Assembly: GCF_021869535.1 (NCBI RefSeq)
Contig: NW_026262690.1
Location: forward strand, 13,569,501 to 13,633,500
Direction of reading: 5' to 3'
DNA from: Mytilus californianus
Lineage: Eukaryota; Mollusca; Bivalvia; Mytilida; Mytilidae
Length of the DNA: 64,000 nt
Shown: in pieces, positions 1-11,497 of the stretch
Position numbering within the stretch: position 1 is the stretch's first letter
How the letters are laid out: the number at the start of each line of letters is the position of its first letter
Translations under genes and position numbers: made by a program
Notes under the pieces: generated by a model
Databases searched by the model: none
What the model saw: only the letters and a program-made list of their open reading frames with translations
What the model was told of the DNA's origin: nothing

Positions 1-1104
1 AAAAAAATTCTTTCCCTCAAGATATGGTCATAATCTCAATTAAAATTTCCAATGGAGTTTGCAACCATAATTACCCATTTAAATTTACCATAGTGCTAAC
101 TTAATCTATTTTATAATAGAATTTAAAATATGGTGTCAAATCTTTCATATGGATTTTTTTGTGAAAGAAAAAAGATGCAATATTTGCAGATATTTTTATT
201 GGTCTTCCTTTATAAATATGCATTTCTTTAAACATAATTTAAAAGCAGTGTAAGGGAGGTAATCAAAATTTTGTATTTGGATATTCCACAAGTTATTGTC
301 TGGAAACTAGAAAAATGCTTATTTTTGGCCCCTTTTTGGTACCTAATTCCTTAACTGTTAGTACCATAACCCCCAAAATTAATCCCAACCTTCCTTTTGT
401 GGTATTGAACCTTATGGTTAAATTTCATAGAGATCAATTCACTTAAACTAAAGTTATAGTGCGAAATTCAATGTGTCTTCTGACGACGACGACGCCAACG
501 TCATAGCAATATTTTTGCGGTCAAATAAAAACAGACTTAACCCTTTCCCTTTCAGGCATTTTAGACATATACTTATCGAAAAAAACACTATCCCAGTTCA
601 AAAGAGGTTACAACAAACAATGGATATTAAGTATTACTGAGCTTTCATGGTTTTTTTTTAAACATGTGAGCTTAAATGATCTGAAAACTACCATTAACTT
701 CTATCAAGACATTTATTACTGGTGTGTTTATCAGTTTATATTTACTTTGATTTATTGATATAAGCATTTTATATTTTTGGGCTTATCCGTAAAATTAACC
801 AACAGATTCCCTGTATACACATAAGACCATACAATGTTCTCTTCAATTTATTTTGTGAATTAAGATAGGTTTTATTCTGTTGAATTGTACACAGCCCTCA
901 ATTATTCCCTATTCCAGTTCTATATTAAAACTAGGATAACAGTGTTTTTCTGACAATTTTTGAAATACAATAAAGTCATCTACACATCCATTTACCAACT
1001 TAATTTTCTTATCAATCTTTCTGATAATCAAAATCAAAGAAAGGTAACTCAAAATTCTTTCTGAGTCTTTTTTCTTCTTTTTAAATACTGATGGAGTTTC
1101 CTAC
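1..1104. other. Intron or flank of the MAM gene with a family-C repeat
   Basis: No exon is seen here. About 275-540 is a copy of an interspersed repeat, called family C here, recognised by the phrase ggaaactagaaaaatgctta, then runs of tttggcccc, and a right end rich in gacgacgacg followed by tgcggtcaaataaaaa. Related copies lie at about 6800-7105 and 52990-54005, where the right end reads gcggtcgtataaaaa. The remaining sequence, about 541-1104, is AT-rich and shows no structure I recognise. The 3' continuation of the minus-strand gene lies off the left edge. Confidence 0.6.
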
Positions 1105-1289
1105 CTTTTTGTAACATTTTTTATATCCACTGCTGCAAACAGCCATTTGGGTCCTTGATCTTTGAACTTGTCAAATAGTATAACACGATTCTTCTCCTCG
1201 CATGGCTTTAAATCATCATTGTTCAATGGTACAAGTTTTAAAACTAACTTGCTGACATATCCCCCAAACATATAGTAATGGAAGCGTAC
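1105..1289 (-). CDS. MAM domain exon (second MAM, core strands), multidomain MAM/LDLa gene
   Basis: This 185-nt internal exon is bounded by a ttgttttgcag acceptor and an AAAAG/gtagga donor. It opens in phase 0 and closes in phase 2. It begins VRFHYYMFGGYVSKLVLKL, the MAM pattern in which a Cys (supplied by the previous exon as NCQ) precedes an aromatic strand, a Tyr-Met-x-Gly turn and a strand of alternating hydrophobics. It continues to GPKWLFAAVDI, which matches the conserved G-x-x-W...a-v-d-i segment. MAM domains are extracellular adhesion modules of about 160-170 residues. The final MAM strands must be encoded by a phase-2 exon beyond the left edge. The upstream partner exon (6371-6477) ends in phase 0, so the join is in frame. 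Product assignment rests on domain pattern only. Confidence 0.9.
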
Positions 1290-2083
1290 CTGCAAAACAA
1301 TCATTATAATCTGTCATATTTTAGTATGGACCGTGAATTTGTTTTAACCATAGTATTTAAAGATATGCAATAGCAATAAAATTATTCAGTCTGTCTAAAC
1401 AGTATGGGACCCATTGAGCCAGGCAAGCTTTCATTTAAATCCGTTCAATAACTTTCAATCTAAACTTTGTGAATAATATACAAATTTTCATAAATATATG
1501 CACATGCCAAAATGTCTTGACTACTTTACTAATTATAAATGAATATTGCTACAGTGACCTTGACCTTTAAATCAAATAATTGTTGACAGTTTTTCCTCCT
1601 AGTCCTTAGAGATCTTAATTGTTCTGGCCAGGGGTAATTAACTCTAAAATAGGTTGTCCAATTTTTCTAAAAATTTGGCAGGAGATAGGCCTTGATTAGT
1701 TGATCATTTTAGCCCAGTCAGATTTGCAATATTTGCTTTAGTAATTGAGATATAAGTAAATAAAGAGCTGTGATATGCCTGTCACTTTTTCAAAGAATAC
1801 AGTTTCAAAACTCCTCAATGTCATATCAGAAATTTATAAAAAAAAAACTAAAGGGAGGTTATTTTAATAGATATAAACCAGTCACCAAAGTTTCATGAAA
1901 ACTGCTCAAAGCACTTTAGAGTTATTGTCCGATATCCAGAAAATCCCCCCTTTTTTATGAATAATATCTCATAACTAGGAAACGTAAAATATAAAATTAA
2001 TAAAAATTGAAAGGGAGCTTACGTCAATTGATATAAACATTCATCAAAGTTTCATGAAAACTGCTCAAAGCATTTTTTAGATA
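1290..2083. repeat. Intron: modular repeat with tcatgaaaactgctcaaag motif
   Basis: From about 1540 the intron carries a modular repeat with the recurring phrases atagatataaac, aagtttcatgaaaactgctc and ggaaaatcccccctttttta. Modules recur at about 1850-1950, 2010-2080 and 2300-2460, ending in a gacgacggacggacagacgg tail near 2470-2491. A MITE interrupts it at 2084-2292. No coding sequence is seen. Confidence 0.55.
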
Positions 2084-2292
2084 CTGTGGATTCATTTGTT
2101 TTCGTGGGTATCAATTTTCGTGGATTGAGGAACACTTGCATTTTCGTGGATATTTGATTTCGTGGTTTTGCCAATCTCTGCATACAAAGCCAAATTAACA
2201 TTTGTAATTCGTTAAACATCTGAATTCGTGGTTCCCCTGTACCCACGAAACCCACGAAAATTGGTATCCAACGAATAATAATGAATCCACAG
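2084..2292. mobile_element. MITE-like inverted-repeat element with TA target duplication
   Basis: The left end CTGTGGATTCATTTGTTTTC and the reverse complement of the right end, CTGTGGATTCATTATTATTC, form terminal inverted repeats of about 40 bp that continue into TATCAATTTTCGTGG or TACCAATTTTCGTGG. Each end is bordered by TA (2082-2083 and 2293-2294), as expected for a Tc1/mariner-type TA target. The internal sequence has no coding capacity. Single ends of the same family appear at about 25756-25810 and 52553-52620. It is inserted inside a modular repeat that resumes on both sides. Confidence 0.75.
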
Positions 2293-2574
2293 TATTATCC
2301 TAAAACTGGAAAATCCCCCTTTTTTAATGAATAAAATCCCACTACTCAGAAATGTAAAATCTACAATTTATAAAAATCGAATGGGAACTCTCGTCAATAG
2401 ATATAAACAATTCACGTAAGTTTCATGCAAATTGGTTAAAGTGTTTTTGAGATATAATTGTCCGACATGTTGACGACGGACGGACAGACGGTAAACAATA
2501 ATACGTCTCATGAACAGGCACATAAAAACTGAATGTTAGCCCTATTTTCAAAGTGATGGATTGAATCCCCAGAC

Positions 2575-2850
2575 ACAATGAAATAAGTACAAGAATTATG
2601 CAAATAAAAAGAAGAAAAGGTTTTTTAGGAGAGTCCCTAATCAAATGGCAAAATCAAAAGCTCAAACACATCAAACGAATGGATAACAACTGTCATATTC
2701 CTGACTTGGCACAGGCATCCTCCCATGTAGAAAACGGTGGATTGAACACGGCCCCACAGCCAGCCAAACCTCCCAACCGCACAGGTGTTTTCTACATAGG
2801 AGGATGCCTGTGCCAAGTCAGGAATATGACAGTTGTTATCCATTCGTTTG
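2575..2850. repeat. Foldback element, copy 1 (right arm cut short)
   Basis: A near-perfect palindrome. The left arm (about 2680-2735) contains atggataacaactgtcatat and ttggcacaggcatcctccca. The right arm (about 2787-2845) is its complement around a centre carrying cacggccccacagccagcc. It is almost identical to copy 2 at about 3475-3760, including the same 60-bp left flank. The right arm stops after cgtttgatg and joins directly to gaaacaatacttgc, sequence that in the parallel copy lies 1.2 kb farther on. Open frames on both strands here merely reflect the palindrome. Confidence 0.75.
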
Positions 2851-3280
2851 ATGGAAACAATACTTGCAAATGCCAATAAATTTGCATACCAAATATCATT
2901 GACTTAACATTAGCAGTTCATCTTAAACTGATCTAATCACAAACTAAAACATGTAAACTAAGCAAAAGTTTCAAAGTAAATAGACCATGACTGAGTGGGC
3001 GGGGCCAAATATTTTCCATGGAAATGAGATGTGCTAATGCTTATACAGCTGACCACCAATTAACATTGGCCTACCACTAATGGTTCCCCTTGAACTGCCC
3101 TAATCACAAACTAATACATGTTAACTTAGCAAAATTTTCAAAGTCTATAGACCATGACTGAGGGGGCAGAGCCAAATAATCTCCATGGAAATGAGATATG
3201 CCAATGCTTATACAATTGCATACCAAATATCATTGACCTACCACTAGTGGTTCCCCATAAATTGACCTAATCACAAACTT
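2851..3280. repeat. Family-B repeat block (duplicate of 4937-5366)
   Basis: Family-B modules, recognised by tgcataccaaatatcattga, cacaaactaatacatg, gaccatgactgag and ccatggaaatgagat. The block is nearly identical to 4937-5366; one visible difference is gggcggggcc here against gggcagggcc there. It ends at cacaaact, after which the sequence diverges (from 3281) into a short module ending near 3420. No gene is present. Confidence 0.75.
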
Positions 3281-3474
3281 TTATAAACTAGATACCCTAA
3301 GGAACATTCAGGTAAAGTTAGGTATCATTGGGCCCAGTGGTTTCAGAGAAAATTTCTTTTTAAAAAGTTTACAACAACGGATGGACTATGAACGACAATG
3401 AAAAGTGATGGCAAAAGAGAGCTAATAAGAAAAGATTTTCCTGGTTTTCTAGATACATGTACTATCATATTTAC

Positions 3475-3860
3475 ACAATGAAATAAGTACAAGAATTATG
3501 CAAATAAAAAGAAGAAAAGGTTTTTTTAGGAGAGTCCCTAATCAAATGGCAAAATCAAAAGCTCAAACACATCAAACGAATGGATAACAACTGTCATATT
3601 CCTGACTTGGCACAGGCATCCTCCCATGTAGAAAACGGTGGATTGAACACGGCCCCACAGCCAGCCAAACCTCCCAACCGCACAGGTGTTTTCTACATAG
3701 GAGGATGCCTGTGCCAAGTCAGGAATATGACAGTTGTTATCCATTCGTTTGATGTGTTTGAGCTTTTGATTTTGCCATTTGATTAGGGACTTTCCTTTTT
3801 GAATTTTCCTTGGAGTTCAGTATTTTTGTGATTTTACTTTTTATTACTGTTAAGTCTGTT
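3475..3860. repeat. Foldback element, copy 2 (both arms present)
   Basis: The same palindrome as 2575-2850 but with a longer right arm, running from atgtgtttgagcttttg through ccatttgattagggactttc to about 3791, where it mirrors the left start at about 3530 (gtccctaatcaaatgg). The sequence after 3791 (tttttgaattttccttggag) resembles the ends of a foldback or MITE family common in mussels; that recognition is from memory. Arms of about 120 bp flank a centre of about 55 bp. It has no coding capacity of its own. Confidence 0.7.
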
Positions 3861-4369
3861 TTTTTTGTGATATCCATTTGACGTGGTTCAGTGCTTATGC
3901 ATCCTGTCATACTTTGAACGACAAAATTATTTTATATCTACCTGTGTGACGTCAAACGCGCGACTCTACACCAGTACTTAAAACCTTCCATCCATAAGTG
4001 ACTGTTGACTTTTCCAATTTATAAATATGAACAAAGAAGGACATTTATTTGATTCCTTGTGAAAAATTAAATACTGTTCTTTAAATGGTTTGATAATTTG
4101 ATAACAAGAACGAACTGTTACAACAAGTGTAATGCCCGTAAGCAACTATTACATATATTTAAGGTAGCACTGCAACTCAAATTGCATCAAAGAATTGTAT
4201 TAAAGTTGATTCATATTTAATAGAATGAATCTTGAGTTGTTCATCATCTGGTAGTACAAAATAGTTATTAACAATCTTGGTAGTGTTCTAAGTTATGAAG
4301 GGTTCTTCTGATGAAGTTAAAAGACCTTGTATGCTTTGAAACGTCATTCAGACCACCGTGGTGAATATA
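3861..4369. other. Intron without recognised features
   Basis: AT-rich single-copy-looking sequence. Nothing resembling an exon, RNA gene or bounded repeat is seen. Confidence 0.4.
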
Positions 4370-4640
4370 AAAATAAGGATTGGGGTATGATTCCCAAGGA
4401 GACAACTATCCACCAAAGTTCAAATAAAGTTGATGTACATGTTTGTGAGCACTAAACCCTCCCCCTAACCTTTGACCATGGTGTAGCAGCATAACAGTGT
4501 AAAGATGTCATTAACAGTCAGAGAAAAACATGACCTTGTGCAATGCCAAAATGCCAAATGATCAACAGATTGTAGTACCGTTAAAATGCATAAGTGTATA
4601 ACAAAAATATTAGTATGATTTTAATTTACTGATAACATAA
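4370..4640 (-). repeat. Retroelement 3' tail, minus orientation
   Basis: Read on the minus strand, this contains ttgtctccttgggaatcata at its 3' end and, farther upstream, caaggtcatgtttttctctg and atgacatctttacactgtt. These match the tail seen in plus orientation at 7385-8280 and 50870-51780. It is fragmentary and non-coding. Confidence 0.6.
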
Positions 4641-5770
4641 ACTGTTATCACAGAGATATGTCTCGCCTTTTTGTAATTTTGATAATTAAAATAGCAATAC
4701 TTTAACATGTAAGTTATGCAAATATTCAAAGTCGATGAACCATGACTGAAGGTACATGGCTAAACAATCTCCATGAAATGAGATGTGCCAATGCTAATAC
4801 AACTGCATACCAAATACCATTGACTTTTTATAAGTCATTCCCTTTAAACAAACCTAAACACAAACATTAACTTGTAAACTATGTAAAAGTTTCAAAGTCA
4901 ATGAACCATGATCAGGGGTGGGGCTATATAATCTCCATGGAAACAATACTTGCAAATGCCAATAAATTTGCATACCAAATATCATTGACTTAACATTAGC
5001 AGTTCATCTTAAACTGATCTAATCACAAACTAAAACATGTAAACTAAGCAAAAGTTTCAAAGTAAATAGACCATGACTGAGTGGGCAGGGCCAAATATTT
5101 TCCATGGAAATGAGATGTGCTAATGCTTATACAGCTGACCACCAATTAACATTGGCCTACCACTAATGGTTCCCCTTGAACTGCCCTAATCACAAACTAA
5201 TACATGTTAACTTAGCAAAATTTTCAAAGTCTATAGACCATGACTGAGGGGGCAGAGCCAAATAATCTCCATGGAAATGAGATATGCCAATGCTTATACA
5301 ATTGCATACCAAATATCATTGACCTACCACTAGTGGTTCCCCATAAATTGACCTAATCACAAACTAATACATGTAAACTATGAAAAGTTTCAAAGTCAAT
5401 AGACCATGACTAAGCGGGTGGAGCCAAATAATCTCCATGGAAATGAGATATGCCAATGCTTATACAATTGCATACCAAATTTCATTGACCTACCACTAGT
5501 GGTTCCCCATAAATTGACCTAATCACAAACTAATACATGTAATCTATGAAAAGTTTCAAAGTCAATAGACCTTGACTGAGGGGGCGGGGCCAAATAATCT
5601 CCATGGTAATGAGATGTGCCAATGCTAATACAACTGCATACCAAATATCATTGACCTACCACTAGTGGTTCACCATAAACTAGACCTAATCACAAACTAA
5701 TACATTGTTGACGCCGCCCCCCCTGTCGCCGCCGGAAACAGCATACCTATGTCTCACTTTTTGACTCCGT
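4640..5770. repeat. Family-B tandem modules (about 166-bp period)
   Basis: Successive modules share tgcataccaaatatcattga, the palindromic ccactagtgg, cacaaactaatacatg, caaagtcaatagaccatgac and tctccatggaaatgagat. Module starts near 5305, 5470 and 5635 give a period of about 165 bp. The block ends at a CG-rich tail (gacgccgccccccctgtcgc, near 5709) followed by tatgtctcactttttgac. A sister block lies at 63480-64000. Confidence 0.7.
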
Positions 5771-5794
5771 CAAGGGGAGACAAAAATCAATATT

Positions 5795-5925
5795 TATACC
5801 AATAAAAACAATATTCAGATCTAATTACAGTGTTGAATTGGTAACCTTTTAAAATAAGTTTATTTAAAGGATTGATAAGTTTACCTGGATCGTATATAAA
5901 TTTCCGGGCTCGGTAAACAACATCA
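5795..5925 (-). repeat. Retroelement fragment, inverted relative to 7385-7515
   Basis: Read on the minus strand this gives gagcccggaaatttatatac, gatccaggtaaacttatcaa and aaggttaccaattcaacact, matching 7385-7515 on the plus strand. The two form an inverted pair about 1.5 kb apart, with the exon at 6371-6477 between them. Confidence 0.65.
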
Positions 5926-6370
5926 CGATCTTATATCTATCAGTCTGTGTTGCAGACTTTGCAGAAGTCATGTGATATACATGTACCTATATACCTGTTG
6001 AATTTGTTAATCACCTACGCTTTTCTAAAGCTGTGTGAGAACCTTCTTGCAGATGAAAATTTGTCTACCATCACGATTTTTACAAATCTGACATACCAAA
6101 AGGAATATAACTCAAAAGTACAAAACAAATTTTTGCATATTTGAAATGCCCCTTAATAAGGGGAAACAGTTCAAAATGGTGAACCAACACTTTTTCCATG
6201 TAGTATTTCACAAAATCATGTTTTTGAGTGTTTTTTACAATCAAAATTGTGCATAAGGTATAAGATAAGGGGTTAAAATCATGTAGTTCACGCCTACATT
6301 GTGAAAGATGGCAAATAATGTATATTAACACATCCTTCCACTGGCAACCTAATAAGATTTGTTCAAATAC

Positions 6371-6477
6371 CTGACAATTTTGACCTGGATTCTCATTAGG
6401 AGCATCAAATATAGGGCTCTCCAACACTGTCAATTCAAGAAATGTTTCGCCTGATGAATGCATATACACATAATGGC
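6371..6477 (-). CDS. MAM domain exon (second MAM, middle)
   Basis: This 107-nt exon has a strong acceptor (tttttttttgcag) and a CAG/gtattt donor. It opens with two bases completing a Gly codon (phase 1) and closes in phase 0. It encodes HYVYMHSSGETFLELTVLES and then PIFDAPNENPGQNCQ. This is the MAM segment G-H-Y-x-Y...A-x-L-x-S-P, ending at the conserved third Cys. It joins in frame to the preceding exon (11330-11497, ending ...HTTGN plus G) and to the following exon (1105-1289, beginning VRFHYY). Acidic and polar residues dominate, as expected for an extracellular module. I see no damage. The exon lies between the two inverted retroelement fragments at 5795-5925 and 7385-7515. Confidence 0.93.
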
Positions 6478-7384
6478 CTGCAAAAAAAAATTATAACAGT
6501 TTGTTTTACATTATCAATTCAGGAATATGTCTAGTGGTAGAAAGGTTTTTTTTCTTTATCTTTTTTTTCTTTGTTGTTGTTTAGCGTTTTTATTTTAAGG
6601 GGGCTGTCTGAAGAGTCCTCCGTCCCCACTGCCTCCTTTTGATGTCAGTCTAACTTTGTACAAAGTTTTATGTATGTCTGATGAAGCATGTAGGAGCAGT
6701 TGCATCTAGAAAGGGCATACTGAATAATATCAAAAGTGCAAATGGGCACACCTGATATTTCTTAATGGACCAGGATGCCCTAATAACCCCCAAAGCAAAT
6801 CCTAACCATCCCTTTGTGGTATGGAAACTTGTGGTATAATTTCAGAGAGATTCATACACCGTTCAACAAGTCATTGTCTGGAAACTAGAAAAATGCTTAT
6901 TTGGGCCCCTAATTCCTAAACTGTTAGGACTATAATCCCCAAAATCAATCCAACCTTCCTTTAATGGTTATTAACCTTGTGTTTAAATTTCATAGATTTC
7001 TATTTACATTTACTAAAGTTATTGTCCGTAAACCAAATGTCTTAGGACGACGAAGTGATACCAATAAACCACCGCAAAATTTTTTGCGGTCGTATAAAAA
7101 GTTGATCGTCCACCATTATAGAACTTGTCTGAGATATTGCTAATATTAACCTATAGTATAAGTTTTATAAAAATACGTTACGCTGGGGACAAAAAGTCAG
7201 TCCAATTATCAGTTAAAATACAGAATTTAAAAAAAAAATCAAGATTTTTCTTTAGATGCTTTTTCTTGGTTATGAAGATTAGCTTCTGTCCAAGTTTCAG
7301 AACAATCCTTAAAGGTTTACAAATATATCAAAAAACTTCAATCCCAGACTGTTTGTAAATGTTAACTGTAAAAAACTTATTTCT
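6478..7384. repeat. Intron with a family-C copy
   Basis: About 6800-7105 is a family-C repeat (ggaaactagaaaaatgctta, then ttgggcccctaattcc, ending gcggtcgtataaaaa). A short AT-rich module with cttctgtccaagtttcagaa follows to about 7380; related modules occur at 8480-8700 and 26940-27420. No exon signals fitting the gene are seen. Confidence 0.5.
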
Positions 7385-8280
7385 TTACTGAGCCCGGAAA
7401 TTTATATACGATCCAGGTAAACTTATCAATCCTTTAAATAAACTTATTCTAAAAGGTTACCAATTCAACACCATAATTAGATCTTTGAATACTGTTTTTA
7501 TTGGTATAAATATTGAAAATCATACTAAATAGTTTTGTTATATGCACTTTAATGGTACTACAATCTGTTGATACCTTCATTTTGGCATTGCACAAGGTCA
7601 TGTTTTTCTCTGACTGTTAATGACGTCTTTACACTAAATCCATTGGATGTTGGATGTGTACTGATTGATATTTTAGTCTTAGATACATCGTTTTTTTTAT
7701 TAGTTGTTATTGGCTTTGAACTAGCTGTCAGTAACTGCAAGTACTCTCAGATCTGTACTTAAGTGTCCTTTTTGTTGTTAGGATGAGGGATGGATAAATA
7801 CCCTGCCACGTCTGGTCTGTGTTTATGTTTGATGTTTTTCTGCTTTGAATCCATCTGATGAGTTAAGCTTTTAACAACTGATTTTTATAGATTGTTCTTT
7901 TGTTGTGCTGTTACACCACTGTCCCTGGTTAGGGGGGGGGGGTTGAGTGCTCACAAACATGTTTAACCCAGCCACATTCTTTTTGGGCCTGTCCTAAGTC
8001 AGGAGCCTGTAGTTCAGAGGTTGTCGTTGGTTCATGTTAGTCATATTTGTTTTTCTTAAATTGTTTTATTATAAATTAGGCTGTTAGTTTTCTCAATTGA
8101 ATTGCTTCATATTTTTCATGTCAGGGTCTTTTATATCGCAGACTATACAGTATGGGTTTTTCTCATTGTTGAAGGCCGTACAGTTGCCTTTAATTGCTTA
8201 CATCCATTTTATTTGAATTTTGGTGGATAGTTGTCTCATTGGCAATCATTCCTCATCTCATTATTTTTATATTAGTCAAT
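7385..8280 (+). repeat. Retroelement 3' region, plus orientation (non-coding)
   Basis: This matches 50870-51780 in order: gcccggaaatttatatacga, aaaggttaccaattcaacac, aggtcatgtttttctctgac, gacgtctttacactaaatcc, the G-run at about 7932-7941, gaggttgtcgttggttcatg, gtatgggtttttctcattgt and finally gatagttgtctcattggcaa. In the 50-51 kb copy this tail directly follows a decayed reverse transcriptase, so it is taken as that family's 3' part. Confidence 0.65.
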
Positions 8281-8830
8281 CTATCAGAAAAATACTGGAA
8301 ATGAAAAAAAAATAATTCAAAAGATTGCTTCAGACATTATCTCTTAATCATAAAAAAGCTTATTCCAAAGTTATTCATAAAATTCTATGACAATTTGACA
8401 AAGGTATTGATGTGTAAAAAACTTAAAATCTCAGACTGTATCTACTTGTTAACTTTAAAAAAAAACTAAGTCCATTTTACTTTTTATAAGTAAAATAAAA
8501 AATACAGGAAAATCAAAATAATTATTTTCAAAATTTCACTCTGGATACGTCTTTTAGTCCTAAACAAGCTTCTGTCCAAATTTAATAAAATTCCATGAAG
8601 GTTTGACAAAGTTCTTGATGACTTAAAAACTATAACCACAGACTGAACCTAAATTTAGATACGCCGAATCTGACACCGATGATGGAATCTAGGATAACTA
8701 TGTCTCTCTTTTGCGACATAAATGTTGCGGGGTCAACAAAAATGAACTAAAATGAAATCTAATGGACGTACGTACAGAAGGACAAGGGTAAAACTTAATG
8801 CCCCCACCACTATGGCAGGGGCATAAAAAT
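8281..8830 (+). repeat. Modular repeat ending in a GCCCCCAC hairpin (family D)
   Basis: Modules with gcttctgtccaaatttaat run into gacgtacgtacagaaggaca and the terminal hairpin atgcccccaccactatggca. A longer copy with the same end, and a perfect stem, occupies about 35640-36720. Non-coding. Confidence 0.55.
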
Positions 8831-8839
8831 CTAAAGTAT

Positions 8840-9500
8840 GATTGTTTTTGTTCAATCATTAATGAAAGTGAAATAGTGAAATAATAATTTGCTTTTAGCA
8901 GCCAGTATGGTTCAATTTTGTCAAATTAAGCTAAGAAACATTGATGATGAATTATTCACTTGCAAGTGAATAATTCGACCTCATTGAATCTGTATTCATG
9001 TGAACTTCAATTTAACCCCTAAGCTGGAGATGGATAACGCATGCATTGTGCGTGTTAAGTTATTTGAAGGAAAAGAATGTCAACATTAAAAGTGAAACAA
9101 AGGTAAATCATTTGATTTACTGTTTCGATCCACAAAAAAATCATTCTTATACAGGTAAAAACGATGATAAACATATATTTTTAATCTATAATATGAAATT
9201 AAACAGACCTAGAAAAATCAAATTACACGAGTTCACTTTCTATCTATATTTCTATTTATGTTTATATCGCTTATATGACCATCGGAGGTATTCGGAGGTC
9301 AACTGGATAGTTAATTAGATGGCGTCAAGACTAAAATACACACGAAACGAAGCTACATATTATCGAGCCAATGCCCTGTAAATAGTTTATTTTATACTTT
9401 TTATAATTTGGATAAATGTTTTATATGGTTATAAATCAATTATGAGAATTTGAGTCAAATAGGTGAACATGAATTTGACAGCTAGTGCCCCTTTAAGCAG
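8840..9500. repeat. AT-rich repeat with a 28-bp perfect palindrome
   Basis: A perfect palindrome at 8949-8976, centred on CACTTGCAAGTG, is followed by about 500 bp of AT-rich sequence ending tgacagctagtgccccttta. A 90-codon frame at 9046-9318 is low-complexity and unlike any family I know. I regard the stretch as a non-coding mobile-element remnant. Confidence 0.45.
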
Positions 9501-11329
9501 AAAACTTAACTATTGGAGATGCCGTCATCGCAGTTACCAGAAAAGCAATCACTTTGTCTTGCTTTCCATGACTTTCGTCACAGGCGAGATAAAAATGTGA
9601 AAAATCATCATCAAAGGGCAATAACTTCAATAAGGTGTCAACTGACAATTTTGGTCATGTTCACTTATTTGTGGATTTTGTCATGTTGATCATTTTGGCT
9701 ATTTACAGTTTCTATCTATCTATTATAGTTTTTAAGATATAAGGCAAAAACGCAAACAATTGATAAAAATTGTCATCAAAGAGCAATAACTCCAATAAGG
9801 AGTCGTCTGACAATTTCAGCCATTAGACTTCATTCTAGATCTTGTCTTGCTGATCACTTTTCCGGGATAAAGATTCTTTCTATCTTATAGTTTTAAAAAT
9901 AATCAGCAACTAGAGGCTCTAAAGAGCCTGTGTCGCTCACCTTGGTCAATGTGCATATTCAACAAAGGACACTCTCCAACATTGTAGATGAGAATAGAAT
10001 ACGTGACAAAAATCTCTGTTTTGTTGATCTTGTATTGCTGATCATTTAGTCTGTTTAGCTTCTCTCTATCTTTTTTAGTTTTTGCTCAAAACACAAAAGA
10101 GGATAAAAAAAATCCTCTTTAAGAAAAATCACTCCTATAGAGAGTGACAGTCTACTAACTATATCGACAAAATTTGACTTGTTATTAGATCTGACCTTGC
10201 TGATCATTTTTGTGATTTAATGTGTCTATTTATCTATTTTAATTTTTTATTACATAAGGCAAAACGCAAAAAACAAGAATGTGTCCATAGTACATGGATG
10301 CCCCTCTCGCACTATCATTTTCTATGTTCAGTGGACCGTGAAATTGGGGTAAAAACTCTAATTTGGCATTAAAATTAGAAAGATCATATCATAGGGAACA
10401 TGTGTACTAAGTTTCAAGTTGATTAGACTTCAACTTCATCAAAAACTACCTTGACCAAAAACTTTAACCTGACAAGGGACAGACAGACAGACGAAGGAAC
10501 AGACGAACAAACAAACGGATGACTTATTTCTCTTGTTATACTGATTAGCAGCAGTGCAAAGCAATTGTGCGATGTAAGATAGAAAACTAAGTGTAAACTT
10601 TAATAAACAAACATTTTTATTTTTCATAAATTGTTTTTGCTATATATTAGGCTGTTATTTTTCTTAATTAAATTGTTTCACATTTTTCATGTCAGGGCCT
10701 ATTACAGCCGACTATACGGTATGGGCTTTTGTCATTGTTGGAGGCTGTAGGGATGCTTATAATCGCTTACATCAACCTCATTTGAATTTTGGTGGATAGT
10801 TGTCTCAGTGACAATCACATCTCCTTATTTTTATATTTCAAGCTTTATAATCTAGTTTGAGCACAAGTATGTTAGAAGATCAAAGACCATGAATAATTTT
10901 TAGATTAATATAAACTAAATACAATCTACAAATTAACATGTATTAAAATCCAAGATTCAATGACTCTTTGTTGGTCTTCAGTGCTTCTAAGCAGTTCTAC
11001 TGTTGTACAAGGGAAAATACATGCTTCAAATTATAATTTTAGAGTAAAATTCATGATTTGTGAAATGAGTTTCTGGAAAGGGCTATGTAGGTATGGGTTT
11101 TGCTCATAGATGAAGGCCATAGTGTCCTACAGTTGCTTACATGGACAACATTTGATCTGATGGATAGTTGTCTTATTGACCAACATACATCTCCTAAGTT
11201 TTAACTAAAATGTGACCTAAAGTACAAGAATGAAAACAATGTAAAATTACAGCAGTGATCACTATGTGTTGTTTCTACATCAGGTGACACAATAAATCAC
11301 ATCATCAACACAAATAACAAACTATTTAC
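9501..11329. repeat. Intron: patchwork of repeat fragments
   Basis: Contains modules with caaagggcaataacttcaat (about 9610-10270), a solitary family-A left end at 9912-9960, a fragment from about 10272 (aatgtgtccatagtacatgg) ending in gacagacagacagacgaagg at 10482-10501, and two retroelement tail fragments (about 10640-10840 and 11085-11200, with tatgggttttgctcat and gatagttgtct). No exon signals were recognised. Confidence 0.5.
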
Positions 11330-11497
11330 CATTTCCTGTTGTGTGGTCCTCGGTTGGACCTGTATCTTGGGTGGGAGTTGAACCAGTATGCCACTTCCAG
11401 TCCAAATCATCTTTGATCAAATCTCCACTTTGTACATTATGCCAGCCACACCAATCAGGACTATCAAAGTTACAATATGCTCCAATTGGCAAGGAAC
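11330..11497 (-). CDS. MAM domain exon (second MAM, N-terminal third)
   Basis: This 168-nt symmetric exon (phase 1 at both ends) lies between acceptor atcattgcag and donor AAATG/gtaaat. It encodes SLPIGAYCNFDSPDWCGWHN, then VQSGDLIKDDLDWKWHTGST and PTQDTGPTEDHTTGN. It carries the N-terminal hallmarks of a MAM domain: C-x-F-x(5-7)-C-G-W, an acidic stretch before D-W-x-W, and T-G-P-x-x-D-H-T. The second half of the domain follows in the next two exons. It follows the LDLa exon directly, so the module order is LDLa-MAM, as in the MAM/LDL-receptor-class-A family of membrane or secreted proteins. No premature stop or missing cysteine is seen. Confidence 0.95.

Noticed and set aside
2598..3786. Similar peptides (MDNNCHIPDLAQASS...) on both strands at two places
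   Set aside because: They come from a palindromic foldback present in two copies. Opposite strands necessarily encode the same peptide, and there is no evidence for a gene.
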